DNA of 23,597 bases from an uncultured Chitinophagaceae bacterium (lineage in GTDB: Bacteria > Bacteroidota > Bacteroidia > Chitinophagales > Chitinophagaceae): the NCBI GenBank assembly GCA_946885665.1, contig CAMPGT010000027.1, positions 1 to 23,597 on the forward strand, written 5' to 3'. Below the pieces are notes generated by a model. That model did not search any database. It saw only the letters and a program-made list of their open reading frames with translations, and was not told the origin of the DNA. Numbering within the stretch: position 1 is the stretch's first letter; every line of letters begins with the position of its first letter. Made by a program: the position numbers and the translations under genes. Of the stretch, positions 22,685 to 23,597 are shown piece by piece.

Positions 22685-23597
22685 ATGAAAAAACTCATCT
22701 ATATACTTTTCGCCGGTTCATTTGCGCTCACGATAACAGGTTGCAGTAAATATCTCGACAAGCTCGACAATCCCAACCTCGTTACCGACCCCCCTTTAAA
22801 CGGGTTGCTTGCAGAGGCCACATTTGAAACCGGACGCGACGTGTTTCGTATCTCAGACAATGTTTCTTATTATGTTCAATACCTCGCATCCAACACCCAG
22901 GGCAGCGATGGTGATATTTACAATGAAGTGGACCTGTCCCAAACATGGACCGACATCTACTTCACCATGATGAACATTAAACAAATGAACGACAGGGCCA
23001 TTGAGCAGGGTTCAACACAGCACCTTGGCGTCGGCAAAATATTGATGGCGATAAATCTCAATTTGCTCATCAACGCTTTTGGTGACGTTCCCTACACCGA
23101 TGCCTTGCAGGGTAAACAAAAACTGATACCCACTTTCAGCGACCAGGCCGCGCTGCACGACACTGCCATCCAGTTGCTCAACGACGGGATCGCAGAATTG
23201 CAAAAAACGGGTTCGTCGGCTGAGCTTGATCCCGCCAGCGATGTTATTCACGGTGGAAATACGGAAGCCTGGGTCAAAACGGCAATGGCTTTAAAAGCCA
23301 GGTTTCTGAACCAGCTTTCACGAAAGGCGACATATGACGAAACGGCGATCTTCGATGCACTTTCCAACGCCTACGCTTCGAATGACGATGATGCGGCGCT
23401 CACTGCCTTCGAAGGCAGAAGCCCGTGGAACGAGGTGGCATATAATAACACCGTGCTGCTGCTGGACGGATGGCTGAGCACGCAATTCGTGGATGCCTTG
23501 AATGGAACCACATTCGGCGTGTTTGATCCGCGGCTACCGAAAATTGCGACGCTTACTCAATTCGGCGACTATCGCGGAACACCGAATGGTGCGGGTC
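22685..23597 (+). CDS. SusD/RagB-like nutrient-binding outer-membrane lipoprotein, 3' end cut
   Basis: 304 codons are visible with no stop before the window edge. The N-terminus is a lipoprotein signal (MKKLIYILFAGSFALTITGC, lipid-attachment C20) followed by SKYLDKLDNPNLVTDP. The helical TPR-like body shows typical SusD features: INLNLLINAFGDVPYTDALQ, HGGNTEAWVKTAMALKARFL and EVAYNNTVLLLDGWLSTQFV. The form resembles the SusD-like_2 group. It starts 10 bases after the susC stop, so the two are co-transcribed. It should be displayed on the cell surface as the lid and substrate-capture partner of the adjacent SusC. Specificity cannot be predicted, and the C-terminal part is outside the window. 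Confidence 0.93.
   Translation, partial: MKKLIYILFAGSFALTITGCSKYLDKLDNPNLVTDPPLNGLLAEATFETGRDVFRISDNVSYYVQYLASNTQGSDGDIYNEVDLSQTWTDIYFTMMNIKQMNDRAIEQGSTQHLGVGKILMAINLNLLINAFGDVPYTDALQGKQKLIPTFSDQAALHDTAIQLLNDGIAELQKTGSSAELDPASDVIHGGNTEAWVKTAMALKARFLNQLSRKATYDETAIFDALSNAYASNDDDAALTAFEGRSPWNEVAYNNTVLLLDGWLSTQFVDALNGTTFGVFDPRLPKIATLTQFGDYRGTPNGAG

Overview
The window comes from a Bacteroidota genome, most plausibly the Chitinophagaceae or a near relative. The evidence is a SusC/SusD pair preceded by an ECF sigma factor and a FecR-type anti-sigma factor, an N-terminal STN domain on SusC, promoter matches of the TTG-N17-TAnnTTTG type, and the absence of clear Shine-Dalgarno sequences. Composition is near-balanced and genes are packed tightly with overlapping starts and stops. 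I see no rRNA, tRNA, CRISPR array, insertion sequence or phage gene. No gene-free stretch reaches 300 bases.

Left part (1-9203): a biosynthetic island. A truncated SAM methyltransferase leaves the window on the minus strand. Divergent from it runs a tightly coupled five-gene operon (536-6044): B12-binding radical SAM enzyme, SAM methyltransferase, radical SAM enzyme with a SPASM-like Cys-rich tail, second B12-binding radical SAM enzyme, second SAM methyltransferase. Facing it is a three-gene minus-strand operon (9203 to 6048): GT4 glycosyltransferase, DUF1972-type glycosyltransferase, and a protein joining a winged-helix-like segment to a nucleotidyltransferase fold. Together these suggest a radical-chemistry-modified glycan, glycolipid or small molecule whose structure I cannot name. 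This is the best candidate for an undescribed system here.

Middle part (9297-14925): an AraC-family regulator followed by a small-molecule-type methyltransferase, each with a good -7 promoter box. Then come a short, possibly frameshifted ORF with a rho-independent terminator and a small outer-membrane barrel protein. A tightly packed trio follows: a secreted DUF1080 (3-keto-glycoside hydrolase type) protein, an endonuclease III-like DNA glycosylase with unusual Fe-S cysteine spacing, and a lipoprotein amidohydrolase.

Right part (14926-23597): a secreted DUF4838 protein on the minus strand, then an ECF sigma factor, a FecR/DUF4974 anti-sigma factor, a SusC-type TonB-dependent transporter with an STN signalling domain, and the start of a SusD-like lipoprotein cut by the window edge. 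This is the classic cell-surface signalling arrangement. The SusCD pair binds and imports an oligomer or glycoconjugate, the STN domain signals to FecR, and FecR releases the sigma factor. The neighbouring secreted DUF4838 and DUF1080 enzymes may act on the same nutrient, but that is inference from position. A stable hairpin sits between fecR and susC, and a degenerate interspersed repeat sits between the sigma factor and fecR.
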